Shown: positions 35,170 through 43,846, counted from the first letter of the stretch. The stretch is DNA of 59,356 nucleotides from Acetatifactor muris (GCA_023663635.1 JAMPHD010000014.1:1-59356), one strand, 5' to 3'. Made by a program: numbers and translations. Notes: generated by a model from the sequence alone, not told the origin.

Positions 35170-35256
35170 CGGGGTCAGTCCGCGGGGCCGGTCCGCCGGC
35201 TCCGGTTCGCGAGGCTCAGTCCGCGGTTCCGGTTGGTGAGACTCAGTCTGCCAGTC
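35170..35256. repeat. GC-rich degenerate repeats seeded at the pyrB stop codon
   Basis: The block around the pyrB stop (plus strand GACTCAGTCTGCC near 35240-35252) recurs as GAGGCTCAGTCCGCGG (from 35211) and CGGGGTCAGTCCGCGG (from 35170), each followed by a CCGGTT/CCGGTC tail. It fills most of the pyrB-pyrI gap. Confidence 0.6.
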
Positions 35257-36157
35257 CCAAGAGGGTCATGATCAGAGCCATGCGCACATAGACTCCGTAT
35301 TGCGCCTGCTTGAAGTAGGCGGCTCTCGGATCCTCGTCCACTTCCACGTCGATCTCGTTGACGCGGGGCAGGGGATGGAGCACCAACATATCCTCTCCGG
35401 CGAGCTGCATCTTCTCGGCGGTGAGGATGTAGAAATCTTTCAATCGGACATAGTCCTCCTCGTTGAAGAAACGTTCCTTCTGCACTCTGGTCATGTAGAG
35501 CATGTCCAGACGGGGCAGCACGTCCTCCAGTCGGATGACCTCCTCGAAGGGAATTTCACGATCCTTGAGCATCTCGGTGATGTAGTCCGGGATGCGCAGC
35601 TCCTCCGGGGAGATGAACAGGAATCGGATGCCCGGATAGCGCACCAGAGCGTGGATCAGGGAGTGGACCGTGCGCCCGAACTTGAGGTCGCCGCACAGGC
35701 CGATGGTGAAATGATCCAGTCTGCCCTTGAGGTTCTTGATGGTCAGAAGGTCCGTGAGGGTCTGTGTGGGGTGCTGATGGCCGCCGTCCCCGGCATTGAT
35801 GACGGGAATCAGGGATTTGCTGCTCGCCACGGTGGCCGCACCCTCCTTGGGGTGGCGCATGGCGCAGATGTCCGCATAGCAGGAGATCACCCGGATCGTG
35901 TCGGACACGCTCTCTCCCTTGGCGGCGGAGGAGGAGTTGGCATCGGAGAATCCGATGACCTGACCGCCCAGACGGGTCATGGCGGACTCGAAACTGAGGC
36001 GGGTTCTGGTGCTGGGCTCATAGAAACAGGTGGCCAGGATCTTGCCGTCGCAGACATGGGCATATTTCCCGGGATTTCGCTCTATGTCCGCGGCCAGATC
36101 AAAGAGGCGGTCCAATTCCTCCGTGGTAAAGTCGAGGGGACTGATTAAATGACGCAT
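35243..36157 (-). CDS. pyrB: Aspartate carbamoyltransferase catalytic subunit
   Basis: Condenses carbamoyl phosphate with aspartate, the committed step of pyrimidine synthesis. The carbamoyl-phosphate loop is [20 protein letters not shown] (about 47-66), followed by the mobile loop [19 protein letters not shown], the [11 protein letters not shown] motif and HPLPRVNEI. At 304 residues it is normal. The start on the minus strand is preceded by GGAGG. No PyrR attenuator is evident; the upstream 85 bases hold only the terminator of the nitroreductase gene and a small GGGG/CCCC hairpin. Confidence 0.97.
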   Translation of the reverse strand: MRHLISPLDFTTEELDRLFDLAADIERNPGKYAHVCDGKILATCFYEPSTRTRLSFESAMTRLGGQVIGFSDANSSSAAKGESVSDTIRVISCYADICAMRHPKEGAATVASSKSLIPVINAGDGGHQHPTQTLTDLLTIKNLKGRLDHFTIGLCGDLKFGRTVHSLIHALVRYPGIRFLFISPEELRIPDYITEMLKDREIPFEEVIRLEDVLPRLDMLYMTRVQKERFFNEEDYVRLKDFYILTAEKMQLAGEDMLVLHPLPRVNEIDVEVDEDPRAAYFKQAQYGVYVRMALIMTLLGLAD

Positions 36158-36206
36158 GTTATTTCCTCCGTTTTGTGGGCGGGGCGCCTCTTGGGGACAG
36201 CCCCAT

Positions 36207-36239
36207 AAAAAGTCGAAGAGAAAATAATCCCTTCGACTT
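36207..36239 (-). terminator. Terminator of the nitroreductase gene
   Basis: AAGTCGAAG and CTTCGACTT (36210-36218 and 36231-36239) form a perfect 9-pair stem with a 12-base loop. Read on the minus strand, CTTCGACTT continues into TTT, just after the nitroreductase stop. Confidence 0.8.
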
Positions 36240-36244
36240 CTTTA

Positions 36245-36784
36245 TCAACTCTTATAGGATAACAGATCGGATACCGGTTTGCGCTTCGGTGCCTCCGGCG
36301 ATACGGCGGGATAGCCGATGGCGATCAGCGCGACCAGTTCCTGATCTTCGGGTATCTCCAACAGCTTGGCCGCGTCCGCCTCATCATAGAGCCCCATGAT
36401 GACGGTGCCGAGTCCCTGCTCGTAAGCCGCCAGACAAAAGGCTTCATTTGCCGCTCCGGCATCATACATCTGCCAACCGTCGCCCTTGCCCGTGGAGAAG
36501 GAGCCGTCTTTCTCAAAACCGCTGCGTCCGGTCACTACAGTCACCGCAATGACCATGGGAGCGCTGTTCATGATGGTTCCGTTGCCGGCCCAGAGGGTGG
36601 TGCAGGCCGCCAGTTTGTCCTTCATATCGCCTTCCACCGCAATATAGCGCGTAACCTGAGTGTTCTTCCAACTGGGAGCAAAGGATGCCGTCTCCACGAT
36701 CTGTTCCAGAAGTTCATGAGGGACAGGCTGCTCCGTAAACTGACGAATACTTCTGCGTCCGGTGATACATTCTTTTGCGGTCAT
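36245..36784 (-). CDS. Nitroreductase-family flavoprotein
   Basis: A 179-residue FMN-dependent oxidoreductase. It has the N-terminal FMN phosphate motif GRRSIRQF, followed by ASFAPSWKNTQVTRYI, a central insert with the DAGAANEAFCLAAYEQGLGT signature and a C-terminal IAIGYP segment before KRKPVSDLL. The natural electron acceptor cannot be told. AAGGAGG lies just upstream of the start. It has its own promoter at 36820-36848 (minus strand) and its own terminator. Confidence 0.9.
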   Translation of the reverse strand: MTAKECITGRRSIRQFTEQPVPHELLEQIVETASFAPSWKNTQVTRYIAVEGDMKDKLAACTTLWAGNGTIMNSAPMVIAVTVVTGRSGFEKDGSFSTGKGDGWQMYDAGAANEAFCLAAYEQGLGTVIMGLYDEADAAKLLEIPEDQELVALIAIGYPAVSPEAPKRKPVSDLLSYKS

Positions 36785-36819
36785 AGAGAACCTCCTTAAT
36801 CGTATTTGACTTTTGTTCT

Positions 36820-36848
36820 ATGATACCACTTCCCGCTGCCGGATTCAA
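36820..36848 (-). promoter_or_regulatory. Promoter of the nitroreductase gene
   Basis: On the minus strand TTGAAT (36843-36848) and TATCAT (36820-36825) are separated by 17 bases, 36 bases before the start codon. Confidence 0.7.
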
Positions 36849-36857
36849 TCGGTTTTT

Positions 36858-36934
36858 CGGGAAAATTTATGCCGAAATTTTGTGTTGAAAATTTACGACG
36901 GGATCTCTTGGGAAAATTTATGCCCGGATTCCGA
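36858..36934. repeat. Three 25-26 base tandem repeats between divergent promoters
   Basis: GGGAAAATTTATGCC at 36859-36873 and 36910-36924 are identical; a diverged copy TTGAAAATTTACGACG lies between them at 36885-36900. The array sits between the nitroreductase promoter and the promoter of the PH-domain gene, and could bind a shared regulator. Confidence 0.7.
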
Positions 36935-36943
36935 AGAAAGGTT

Positions 36944-36972
36944 TTGCATATCCGCACGGAATGAATTATAAT
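36944..36972 (+). promoter_or_regulatory. Promoter of the PH-domain protein gene
   Basis: TTGCAT (36944-36949) and TATAAT (36967-36972) with a 17-base spacer, 22 bases ahead of the start codon region and its AAAGGAGG. Confidence 0.75.
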
Positions 36973-36993
36973 CATAGAAAGGAGGATGAGTGT

Positions 36994-37368
36994 ATGATGG
37001 AATTTGTCGAGAGAAAGCGTTGGCTCTTTTTGGGGCTGCCGTTTACGTTTACCAAATATTCGGTCAAAGAAGACATGATCACGATCACCAGCGGTCTGTT
37101 CAAGACCGTGGAGAATGACTGCTATATGTATAAGGTGCAGGATGTGGCGCACACGGCGAGTCTGGTGGAGAAGATGTTCAAGTTGGGAACGGTGGTCTGC
37201 TATACAGGCGACACCACGCACCCGAAACTTTTTTTGGAACATATCCGGAATTCCAAGGAGATCAAGGCATTTATCTTAAAGGAGGCCGAGGAGGCCAGAC
37301 TGAAGAGGCGCACGGTGAACATGTTGGATATCGGATCCGGCGCCATCGACGATCTCGATGATGTGTAA
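36994..37368 (+). CDS. Small bacterial PH-domain-like protein
   Basis: A 124-residue soluble protein. The pattern of a bacterial PH (bPH2/YdbT-like) domain is seen: FTKYSVKEDMITITSGLFKTVENDCYMYKVQDV, outlined over about residues 18-55, then LFKLGTVVCYTGD and KLFLEHIRNSKEIKAFI. The C-terminal helix is basic then acidic (LKEAEEARLKRRTVNMLD, IDDLDDV). Its function is unknown; the fold usually mediates protein or lipid contacts. ATG 36994 lies 8 bases after AAAGGAGG. Confidence 0.7.
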   Translation: MMEFVERKRWLFLGLPFTFTKYSVKEDMITITSGLFKTVENDCYMYKVQDVAHTASLVEKMFKLGTVVCYTGDTTHPKLFLEHIRNSKEIKAFILKEAEEARLKRRTVNMLDIGSGAIDDLDDV

Positions 37369-37383
37369 ATCCGGGAAGATATA

Positions 37384-37920
37384 TCAGCGCTTGTGAACGG
37401 ATCGGGACGAAATCCTCGGGGTTTCGTCCTGTAACTGTGTACGGCACAGCAGACGCTCAAAGAAGAGACCGGCGGCGAACCACCAGGGCGCGTAGTCCAA
37501 GCGGATCACCCTGCCGACGCGGTAGCGGCTGCGGCTGTAATCCCAGGGGCAGAGCTTTCGGCGTATGAGCAGACGTCCCGTGAGAAATTCCGCCGAGAAG
37601 ATCAGGGACATATAGGTGAGGCCGCGCAGCAACAGGGTGTGTTTCTGCATCAATCGGAACATCGGCTCCAAAAAGGCGATGCTGCCATAGATGGGAAACA
37701 TCCAGAGTGAAGTGTTTCCCTTGAGGCGCAGATTGCGCCGCCTCAAAGAGGCCAGGGCAGTGAATAGGATCTCGAGACACCAGCCCGCGAGGCCGCATTT
37801 TACAAAGTTGCGGGTCAGTCGGCGGACGGGGGAAAGCCGGACGTCGGAAATGATCCGGCAAACGGGAGAAGGCTGTTCGGCGGAGGCGATCCGGCCGATG
37901 GTGGATGTTTTACTTTTCAT
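37384..37920 (-). CDS. Short CmpB-type (PF06541) membrane protein
   Basis: A 178-residue membrane protein related to the N-terminal part of the protein at 20297-21130: GLAGWCLEILFTAL, MFPIYGSIAFLEPMF, FSAEFLTGRLL and CPWDYSRSRYRVGRVIRLDYAPWWFAAGLFFE. The N-terminal 50 residues are basic and poorly conserved. The longer frame to 38265 is an artefact; ATG 37920 has GAGG before it. It converges on the PH-domain gene. Confidence 0.75.
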   Translation of the reverse strand: MKSKTSTIGRIASAEQPSPVCRIISDVRLSPVRRLTRNFVKCGLAGWCLEILFTALASLRRRNLRLKGNTSLWMFPIYGSIAFLEPMFRLMQKHTLLLRGLTYMSLIFSAEFLTGRLLIRRKLCPWDYSRSRYRVGRVIRLDYAPWWFAAGLFFERLLCRTQLQDETPRISSRSVHKR

Positions 37921-37984
37921 GGCTACCTCATAATATAAAAATTTTGCGCAAGAACCCGCCCTATGCCGACCGATGAGGAAACCC

Positions 37985-38051
37985 GAGGCAGGGCATATCG
38001 GAAAGCCGCGGCAGGACATATCGGAAACCGCGTCAGGGCGTATGGGAATAG
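37985..38051. repeat. Three 22-base tandem repeats upstream of folC
   Basis: Units at about 37986-38007, 38008-38029 and 38030-38051 share the pattern GCGGCAGGRCATATCGGAAA. They have a period of 22 bases and increasing divergence. They fill the gap between the divergent CmpB-like and folC genes; no spacers, so not CRISPR. Confidence 0.75.
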
Positions 38052-38099
38052 TATGGACCGGAATCTTGATTTTATGCGGCGGACGGGAGAGGACAACGA

Positions 38100-39416
38100 A
38101 TGAAATATCGTGAGGCCTTGGATTATATAGAGAGCATACAGTCCTATGGGATCGTGCCGGGACTGGACACGATACGGGAGCTGTGCAAAAGACTGGGCGA
38201 TCCCCAGAAAGAGCTGCGTTTCGTGCATGTGGCCGGGACCAACGGAAAGGGCTCCACGCTGGCATATATATCCACCATCCTGAAAGCGGCGGGGTATCGC
38301 GTGGGGCGATTCGTGTCTCCCACCATCTTGGAATATCGGGAGCGCATTCAGGTAAACGGCAGGAACATCACGCAGAAAGCCTTCTGCGAGGGTGTGGAAC
38401 TGATAAGTAACATATGTTACGAAATGACCCGGGACGGATTCGCCCATCCCACGCCCTTTGAGGTGGATACGGCTCTGGGCTTTTGGTACTTTAGGGAGAC
38501 CGGCTGCGGGATCGTGGTCTTGGAGACCGGCATGGGCGGCCTGTATGACGCCACCAATATCATCCCGGCTCCGGAGGTCGCGGTGCTGGCGTCCGTCAGC
38601 ATGGACCATATGGCATTTCTGGGCAAGAGTCTCGCGGAGATCGCGCGGCACAAGGCGGGCATCATCAAGGAGGGCTGTGACGTGGTCAGCGTGGAGCAGT
38701 CCGGGGAGGCCATGAAGGAGATACGGCGGGCCTGTGCGGAGCGGCATTGTGAGCTGCATGTGACGGACGAGAGATGTATCGGGAATATTAAGCGGGGGAC
38801 CGGCGCCCGCGTGATGCGGCAGCGTTTTGACTATAAAGGCGCGGACGGGACAAAAATGTCCGGGCTGGAGATTCATCTGGGCGGCAGTTTTCAGATTCAA
38901 AACGCGCTGTTGGCGTTGGAGACCATCCGCGTCCTGCAGGGCAGAGGTTTTGCGGTGGAGGAATCCGCGCTGCGAAAGGGGCTGCGGGAGACTGTCTGGC
39001 CGGGGCGCTTTCAGGTGTTGGCAAAGAGCCCGCTCTTTGTGGCGGACGGCGCGCATAATGAGGACGCGGCGAGGGAACTTGTCCGCTCTCTGGAAATTTA
39101 TTTTACAAACAGACGGATTATCTATATAATAGGGGTATTGAGGGACAAGGAATACCGCAGGATGATAGAGCTGACACATGAGTACGCGGACCAGATCATC
39201 ACCATCACGCCCCCGGAGAATCCAAGGGCGCTGTCCGCCTACGAACTGGCAAAGGAGATTGCGGACATCCATCCCCAAGTGACGGCGGTGGACAGCCCGG
39301 AGGAGGCGGTGGAGATGGCAAGGCTCCTGGCCGGGCCGGAGGATGTGATCCTGGCCTTTGGTTCCCTGTCCTATCTGGGCAGACTGATCAAGATCGTGGA
39401 AAGGCAGACAAAATGA
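38100..39416 (+). CDS. folC: Folylpolyglutamate synthase / dihydrofolate synthase
   Basis: Adds glutamate to (dihydro)pteroate and folates. The Mur-ligase-like P-loop is [15 protein letters not shown] (about 43-57), followed by [15 protein letters not shown], the [12 protein letters not shown] motif and the C-terminal [16 protein letters not shown]. At 438 residues it is of normal size. It opens the folate operon and overlaps folE by 4 bases. GGGAGAGG precedes the start. Confidence 0.95.
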   Translation: MKYREALDYIESIQSYGIVPGLDTIRELCKRLGDPQKELRFVHVAGTNGKGSTLAYISTILKAAGYRVGRFVSPTILEYRERIQVNGRNITQKAFCEGVELISNICYEMTRDGFAHPTPFEVDTALGFWYFRETGCGIVVLETGMGGLYDATNIIPAPEVAVLASVSMDHMAFLGKSLAEIARHKAGIIKEGCDVVSVEQSGEAMKEIRRACAERHCELHVTDERCIGNIKRGTGARVMRQRFDYKGADGTKMSGLEIHLGGSFQIQNALLALETIRVLQGRGFAVEESALRKGLRETVWPGRFQVLAKSPLFVADGAHNEDAARELVRSLEIYFTNRRIIYIIGVLRDKEYRRMIELTHEYADQIITITPPENPRALSAYELAKEIADIHPQVTAVDSPEEAVEMARLLAGPEDVILAFGSLSYLGRLIKIVERQTK

Positions 39417-39973
39417 TAAATCAGGACAAAATACGGGAAGGGGTGCGGCTGCTCTTAGAGGGTATCGGCGAGGACGTGAACAGAGAGGGTCTGTTGGAGA
39501 CGCCGGACCGCATCGCCAAAATGTATGCGGAGATATTTGGCGGTATGGACGAGGACGCGTCGGAGCATCTCTCCAAGGTGTTCCATGTGGATGCCGGCGA
39601 GATGGTGTTGGAGAAAGACATCGTGTTCTATTCCATGTGCGAGCATCATATGCTGCCCTTTTACGGCAAAGTGCATGTGGCCTATGTGCCGGACGGCCGG
39701 GTGGTGGGCCTGAGCAAATTGGCCAGAACGGTGGAGGTCTATGCGAGACGGCTCCAGATTCAGGAGAGAATGACCACGCAGATCGCCGAGGCCATCATGG
39801 AATATCTGACACCGCAGGGCGTGATGGTGGTGGTGGAGGCGGAGCATATGTGCATGACCATGCGGGGTGTGCAAAAGCCGGGCAGCCGCACGGTGAGCAT
39901 GGCCGCCAAAGGGGTGTTTGAGGACAACGCGCTGCTGCAGGATCGCTTTTGGCAGATGCTGCGCGGCATCTGA
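39413..39973 (+). CDS. folE: GTP cyclohydrolase I
   Basis: Converts GTP to 7,8-dihydroneopterin triphosphate, the first folate step. It is zinc-dependent: Cys and His of [20 protein letters not shown], and the later Cys in [16 protein letters not shown]. The segments [14 protein letters not shown] and [16 protein letters not shown] are also typical. It is 186 residues long and the zinc ligands are complete. Confidence 0.97.
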   Translation: MINQDKIREGVRLLLEGIGEDVNREGLLETPDRIAKMYAEIFGGMDEDASEHLSKVFHVDAGEMVLEKDIVFYSMCEHHMLPFYGKVHVAYVPDGRVVGLSKLARTVEVYARRLQIQERMTTQIAEAIMEYLTPQGVMVVVEAEHMCMTMRGVQKPGSRTVSMAAKGVFEDNALLQDRFWQMLRGI

Positions 39974-40047
39974 TCCGGAGAGGACGGATCGGGAGAGAGG
40001 ATTGCGGAAAGCCATGGTTATCAGATTGGAGACAGAGAGGACCGAGA

Positions 40048-40530
40048 GTGGAGAGGATCAACCGGATATTAAATCATGATTTGTTTTTACATCATCTGAG
40101 ACAGAACGAGGCCGCCGAGGCGGAGCGCAGATTCGGGCATCACGATCTGACGCATTTTTTGGACGTGGCCAGGATCGGTGAGATCATCAACTTGGAGAGC
40201 GGTCTGGGGATCGACAGGGAGTGGGTCTACGCCGCCGCGCTCCTGCATGACATGGGCAGACATATACAGTATGAGGACGGAACGCCCCATGAGTTGGCGA
40301 GCGCGGAGATCGCGGTGCAGATCCTTCGGGAATGCGGATTTGCGGATTCGGAGGCGGATGTGATCATCGACGCGATCAAAAGCCACAGAGACGCGTCCGT
40401 GGCGGGGGAGGATACCCTGCGGGGCGTGCTCTATCGGGCGGACAAGGCCTGCAGACTCTGCTTTGCCTGTGATGTGGAGCAGGAGTGTCACCGCAGTGAG
40501 GACAAGAAGAACAGGAAACTGCGATACTAG
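40048..40530 (+). CDS. HD-domain protein in the folate operon
   Basis: A 160-residue metal-dependent phosphohydrolase-like protein. The motifs are HHDLTHFLDVARI (first His), LLHDMGRHIQYED (HD pair), the HELASAEIAVQIL helix and KSHRDAS. The GTG at 40048 is preceded by AGAGAGG; the frame extends back into folE but has no ribosome site there. Sitting between folE and folP, it might remove phosphates from dihydroneopterin triphosphate, a step with no dedicated enzyme elsewhere in this window (inference only). Confidence 0.75.
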   Translation: MERINRILNHDLFLHHLRQNEAAEAERRFGHHDLTHFLDVARIGEIINLESGLGIDREWVYAAALLHDMGRHIQYEDGTPHELASAEIAVQILRECGFADSEADVIIDAIKSHRDASVAGEDTLRGVLYRADKACRLCFACDVEQECHRSEDKKNRKLRY

Positions 40531-40550
40531 ATTTGGAGGATGGCGTGACT

Positions 40551-41387
40551 ATGTTTTTGGAAGACGTGGATGTCATGAGGATTGGAAATAAGGCGTTTCG
40601 ACGCAATGGGAAGACCTATGTGGTGGGAATCCTGAATGTGACGCCGGATTCCTTTTCCGACGGCGGGAAATGGAATGACAGGGACAAGGCGCTGCGCCAT
40701 GTGGCGGACATGCTTAAGGAGGGCGCGGATATCGTGGACGTGGGCGGCGAATCCACCCGCCCCGGATACGCGAGGCTCTCGGAGCAGGAGGAGACGGAGC
40801 GTGTGGTTCCCGTCATAGAGGCGATCAAATCAAGATTTGACATACCCGTCTCTCTGGATACCTACAAGAGCAGCGTGGCCAAGGCCGGCATTGCCGCCGG
40901 GGCGGACATGATCAATGACATCATGGGGCTTAAATATGATGGCGGGATGGCGCAGGTCATCGCCGAGAGCAATTCGGCCTGCTGTCTGATGCACAATCGC
41001 GAGGAGGCCGTGTATGACCGCTTTATGGAGGATGTGCTCCTGGATCTGTCGGAGTCAGTCCGTCTGGCCGAGGAGGCCGGCATCGCGGAGGATCGGATCA
41101 TTCTGGATCCCGGAGTGGGATTCGGCAAGACCTATGAGCAGAATCTGGAGATTCTGGACTGTCTGGAGCAGTTGCACGCCTTCGGATATCCCCTGTTGTT
41201 GGGATGCAGCCGCAAGTCCGTCATCGGCCTGACCTTGGGGCTGCCTGTGTATGACCGTCTGGAGGGGACTCTGGCCACCACGGTGATGGCCGTGATGAAG
41301 GGCTGCAGTTTTGTGAGGGTTCATGATGTGAAAGAGAATGTGCGCGCCATACGGATGGCGGAGGCCGTTTTGCGGAGAAAAGGATGA
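40551..41387 (+). CDS. folP: Dihydropteroate synthase
   Basis: Joins p-aminobenzoate to dihydropterin pyrophosphate, the target of sulfonamides. It has ILNVTPDSFSDGGKW (about 25-40), DVGGESTRPGYARLS, the SLDTYKSSVAKAG segment, LDPGVGFGKTYEQN and GCSRKS near the end. TTG and GTG in-frame starts lie at 40533 and 40545; ATG 40551 is chosen as GGAGG is about 11 bases ahead. It is 278 residues long. Confidence 0.95.
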   Translation: MFLEDVDVMRIGNKAFRRNGKTYVVGILNVTPDSFSDGGKWNDRDKALRHVADMLKEGADIVDVGGESTRPGYARLSEQEETERVVPVIEAIKSRFDIPVSLDTYKSSVAKAGIAAGADMINDIMGLKYDGGMAQVIAESNSACCLMHNREEAVYDRFMEDVLLDLSESVRLAEEAGIAEDRIILDPGVGFGKTYEQNLEILDCLEQLHAFGYPLLLGCSRKSVIGLTLGLPVYDRLEGTLATTVMAVMKGCSFVRVHDVKENVRAIRMAEAVLRRKG

Positions 41388-41395
41388 GGATTAAG

Positions 41396-42223
41396 ATGAA
41401 CAATGATGAGATCAGGATTGACAATCTGGAGGTGTATGCCTATCACGGCGTGGCTCCGGAGGAGAAAAAGAACGGACAGTTCTTTTATGTGAACGCAGTG
41501 TTGTATACGGACATCCGTCCGGCCGGGTTGGAGGACGATCTGAGCCTGTCTACGAACTACGGGGAGATCTGTCATTTTATCAACAACTGGATGAAGGAGA
41601 CCATGTATGACCTGATCGAGGCCGTGGCGGAACAGTTGGCGGAGCAGATCCTGCTCAATTTCGGAGCCATAAGCGCGTTGGATCTGGAGATCCGAAAGCC
41701 CAAGGCGCCCGTGGGATTGCCCTTTGAGTCTGTCTCCGTGCGCATCAGCCGCAGTTGGCATCAGGTATATCTGTCACTGGGATCCAACATGGGAGACAGG
41801 GAGGCCCTGCTCAGGCAGGGGATTGACAGTTTGAGCGAGCATCCCCTGATACAGGTGCAGCAGGAGGCTGCCATACTGGAGACGGAGCCCTATGGAGGCG
41901 TGGAGCAGGGACCTTTCCTGAACACGGCGGTCAGACTGCGCACATTGCTCTCGCCCAAGGAGCTGCTGCGGTATCTGCATGAGATCGAAGATGCCGCCGG
42001 CCGCACCAGAGAGGTGCATTGGGGGCCGAGAACCCTGGATCTGGATATTTTGTTTTACGATAAGATGGTGTATGAGGACGAGGAGTTGGTGCTGCCCCAT
42101 CCGGATATGGAGAACCGGCGCTTTGTGCTGCAGCCCTTGAGCGAACTGGCGCCCAATCTGCGCCATCCCATTCTGGGCCGCACCGTGACACAGTTGTTGG
42201 AGAGTCTGCGGGTCGAGGCGTAG
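41396..42223 (+). CDS. folK: Bifunctional dihydroneopterin aldolase / HPPK
   Basis: A folB-folK fusion. Residues 1-120 are dihydroneopterin aldolase (IDNLEVYAYHGVAPEEKKNGQ, TNYGEICHFI, SALDLEIRKPKAPVG). Residues 122-275 are 6-hydroxymethyl-dihydropterin pyrophosphokinase (YLSLGSNMGDREALLRQGI, FLNTAVRLRTLLSPKELL, WGPRTLDLDILFYD, LPHPDMENRRFVLQPL). ATG 41396 has GAGGA 5 bases before it; ATG 41384 overlaps the folP stop and has poor spacing. Confidence 0.95.
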   Translation: MNNDEIRIDNLEVYAYHGVAPEEKKNGQFFYVNAVLYTDIRPAGLEDDLSLSTNYGEICHFINNWMKETMYDLIEAVAEQLAEQILLNFGAISALDLEIRKPKAPVGLPFESVSVRISRSWHQVYLSLGSNMGDREALLRQGIDSLSEHPLIQVQQEAAILETEPYGGVEQGPFLNTAVRLRTLLSPKELLRYLHEIEDAAGRTREVHWGPRTLDLDILFYDKMVYEDEELVLPHPDMENRRFVLQPLSELAPNLRHPILGRTVTQLLESLRVEA

Positions 42224-42342
42224 AGTCGCGGACCGGCGGGAACGAGACCGGCAGGAACGAGGCCGGAATCGCGACGGGAACAACGGGGACAGAACCGGAA
42301 TCGCGACTGCGGATCCGGATTGCGGAAATGGGAGAGCGGAAT
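42224..42342 (+). repeat. GC-rich short-repeat spacer before the ArsR-family gene
   Basis: Built of degenerate units such as GACCGGC(G/A)GGAACGA and CCGGAATCGCGAC (twice, near 42263 and 42297). No promoter is evident, so the regulator gene is probably read through from the folate operon. Confidence 0.5.
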
Positions 42343-42687
42343 ATGGAAGAGAAGAATTACATCCATCTGGATGCCGAAACGATCGACAAAATAGACGACA
42401 AGATGCCTCCTGAGGAGGAACTGCAGGACCTGAGCGAGTTTTTCAAGGTGTTCGGGGATGCCACCCGCCTGAAGATCCTCTACGCGCTGCTCTGCTCCGA
42501 GATGTGTGTCTATGATATCGCCACCCTTCTGGGGATGTCCCAGTCCGCGATCTCCCATCAGCTCCGTGTGCTGAAACAGATGGATCTGGTGAAAAACCGC
42601 AGAGAGGGCAAGACCATCTTCTATTCCCCGGCGGACAGCCATATCGTCACGATCTTAAGTCAGGGACAGGATCATATTGAAGAATAA
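42343..42687 (+). CDS. ArsR/SmtB-family repressor with an alpha-5 zinc site
   Basis: A 114-residue winged-helix metal sensor. The DNA-reading part is FGDATRLKILYALL, CVYDIATLLGMSQSAISHQLRVL and NRREGKTIFYSPADSHI. The last helix, DSHIVTILSQGQDHIEE, has Asp-x-His, then His and Glu at the spacing of the SmtB/CzrA zinc site (D-x-H-x10-H-xx-E). The alpha-3 site has only one Cys (EMCVYD). ATG 42343 is 8 bases after GGGAG. No efflux pump is adjacent, which is unusual for this type. Confidence 0.88.
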   Translation: MEEKNYIHLDAETIDKIDDKMPPEEELQDLSEFFKVFGDATRLKILYALLCSEMCVYDIATLLGMSQSAISHQLRVLKQMDLVKNRREGKTIFYSPADSHIVTILSQGQDHIEE

Positions 42688-42696
42688 TAACGCATG

Positions 42697-43710
42697 TTAT
42701 TGAGGGCTGAACGCACTGTACATGTCACTGCCGAACCGCGTGTGATACATGGTGGTCTCCGAGTCGAATTCCCGGAAGTACACATATTGGGAGGTCATGT
42801 TGATATCCGTATAGATGCCTTCCGCCACCGTCAGCGCATTGCTGCCGTCGGTTTGCATGCACTTGAGCTTGGGATCGGCGCCACCCGTCTGATAATAAAT
42901 GTATCCCGCTCCCACATTGAAACATTCCACGCGGTCGTTGGTCAAAATCTCCACCGCCCGTTCGGACAGGGAGTAGCGGCAGAGCCTGTAGTCGGAGGAT
43001 ACGTCCATATAATAGATGTAGTCTCCGCTCAGCACGGGATACCAGAGATTTCCGTCCCACACGAGGCTGCTCACATCCGTGGCGGTGTCCAATATGTAGA
43101 GCGCGTGGTCTTCCTGCGTGCCGTTGTAATAGATGATACCGTTGGCCGCGCAGGCGGGATTGATGGCGTAATCCGCCAGATGCACCTGCTCGGACTTGTC
43201 AGTCTTGATCTTGTAAAAGATCGGATGTTCCCTTCCGGAGGTGAGAAGATACAGATAGTCGTCTATGAGCTGCCCACTCACCACCACGTCCCGGGTGACG
43301 GATACGACTTTCTGTCCCTTTAGATTGCAGCGGTTGAGAGAGTGGGTGTTGGCCACGCTGCCGAAACCGATCTCATTCCCCGTGGAACCGAGCTGAAAAT
43401 AATACAGATAGTCTCCCCCGGCCAACAGATTGCAGACTTTCATGGAGTTGAGTTTCCGGATATCCGTCTCGTCCGCGTTCATGGCGTAGAGGGAACCGCC
43501 GTCTGCCGCGTTGGAGAAATAGACCGTGCCGTTATACTCGCAGAACAGTCCCCCGTTGTTGATATTGCCGGCGGTGTTGCCGATGGTGCCCGGCGGATTG
43601 GATTTCACCCTGCCGGAGAAGACGGCGGCCAACATCCCGGCCAGAAACAGGATGATGACGGGGGGCAGGAAAAATATGAGAAATTTGGTGTCTTTATTCT
43701 TTTTGGCCAT
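42697..43710 (-). CDS. Membrane-anchored beta-propeller-like protein (DUF5050 type)
   Basis: A 337-residue protein with one N-terminal helix (about 9-32). The rest is a series of about 40-residue repeats with the pattern (V/I)YFxN...LYxMNxDGTxxxKL, as in DUF5050/propeller proteins: GTVYFSNAADGGSLYAMNADE, DYLYYFQL, DYLYLLTSG, GIIYYNG, DYIYYMDV, GYIYYQTGG. It should face the outside of the membrane. Its binding partner is unknown. Confidence 0.8.
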   Translation of the reverse strand: MAKKNKDTKFLIFFLPPVIILFLAGMLAAVFSGRVKSNPPGTIGNTAGNINNGGLFCEYNGTVYFSNAADGGSLYAMNADETDIRKLNSMKVCNLLAGGDYLYYFQLGSTGNEIGFGSVANTHSLNRCNLKGQKVVSVTRDVVVSGQLIDDYLYLLTSGREHPIFYKIKTDKSEQVHLADYAINPACAANGIIYYNGTQEDHALYILDTATDVSSLVWDGNLWYPVLSGDYIYYMDVSSDYRLCRYSLSERAVEILTNDRVECFNVGAGYIYYQTGGADPKLKCMQTDGSNALTVAEGIYTDINMTSQYVYFREFDSETTMYHTRFGSDMYSAFSPQ

Positions 43711-43790
43711 GGTATCCTCCTTGTCTGCGGACTGATCGATCGCGGGAGACCGCGTGTAAAACAGCGATCACGCGCGAGTCCTCTAGGAGC

Positions 43791-43819
43791 AGTATACACT
43801 GTATTTTGCTTGCTATCAA
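43791..43819 (-). promoter_or_regulatory. Promoter of the DUF5050-type gene
   Basis: On the minus strand TTGATA (43814-43819) and TATACT (43791-43796) are 17 bases apart. It lies next to the pheA promoter in the divergent region. Confidence 0.8.
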
Positions 43820-43827
43820 GTTTGTTT

Positions 43828-43836
43828 TGTTATAAT
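43828..43836 (+). promoter_or_regulatory. Extended -10 promoter of pheA
   Basis: TGTTATAAT (43828-43836) is an extended -10 box. No -35 is well placed (TTGCTT at 43806 gives a 19-base spacer, TTGCTA at 43810 gives 15). The -35 area overlaps that of the divergent promoter. Confidence 0.6.
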
Positions 43837-43846
43837 ATATCAGTAA

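Noticed and set aside
37985..38051. CRISPR array
   Set aside because: The repeats are contiguous with no spacers and there are no cas genes.
37921..38099. Tetrahydrofolate riboswitch before folC
   Set aside because: No matching aptamer core; the space is occupied by three 22-base repeats.
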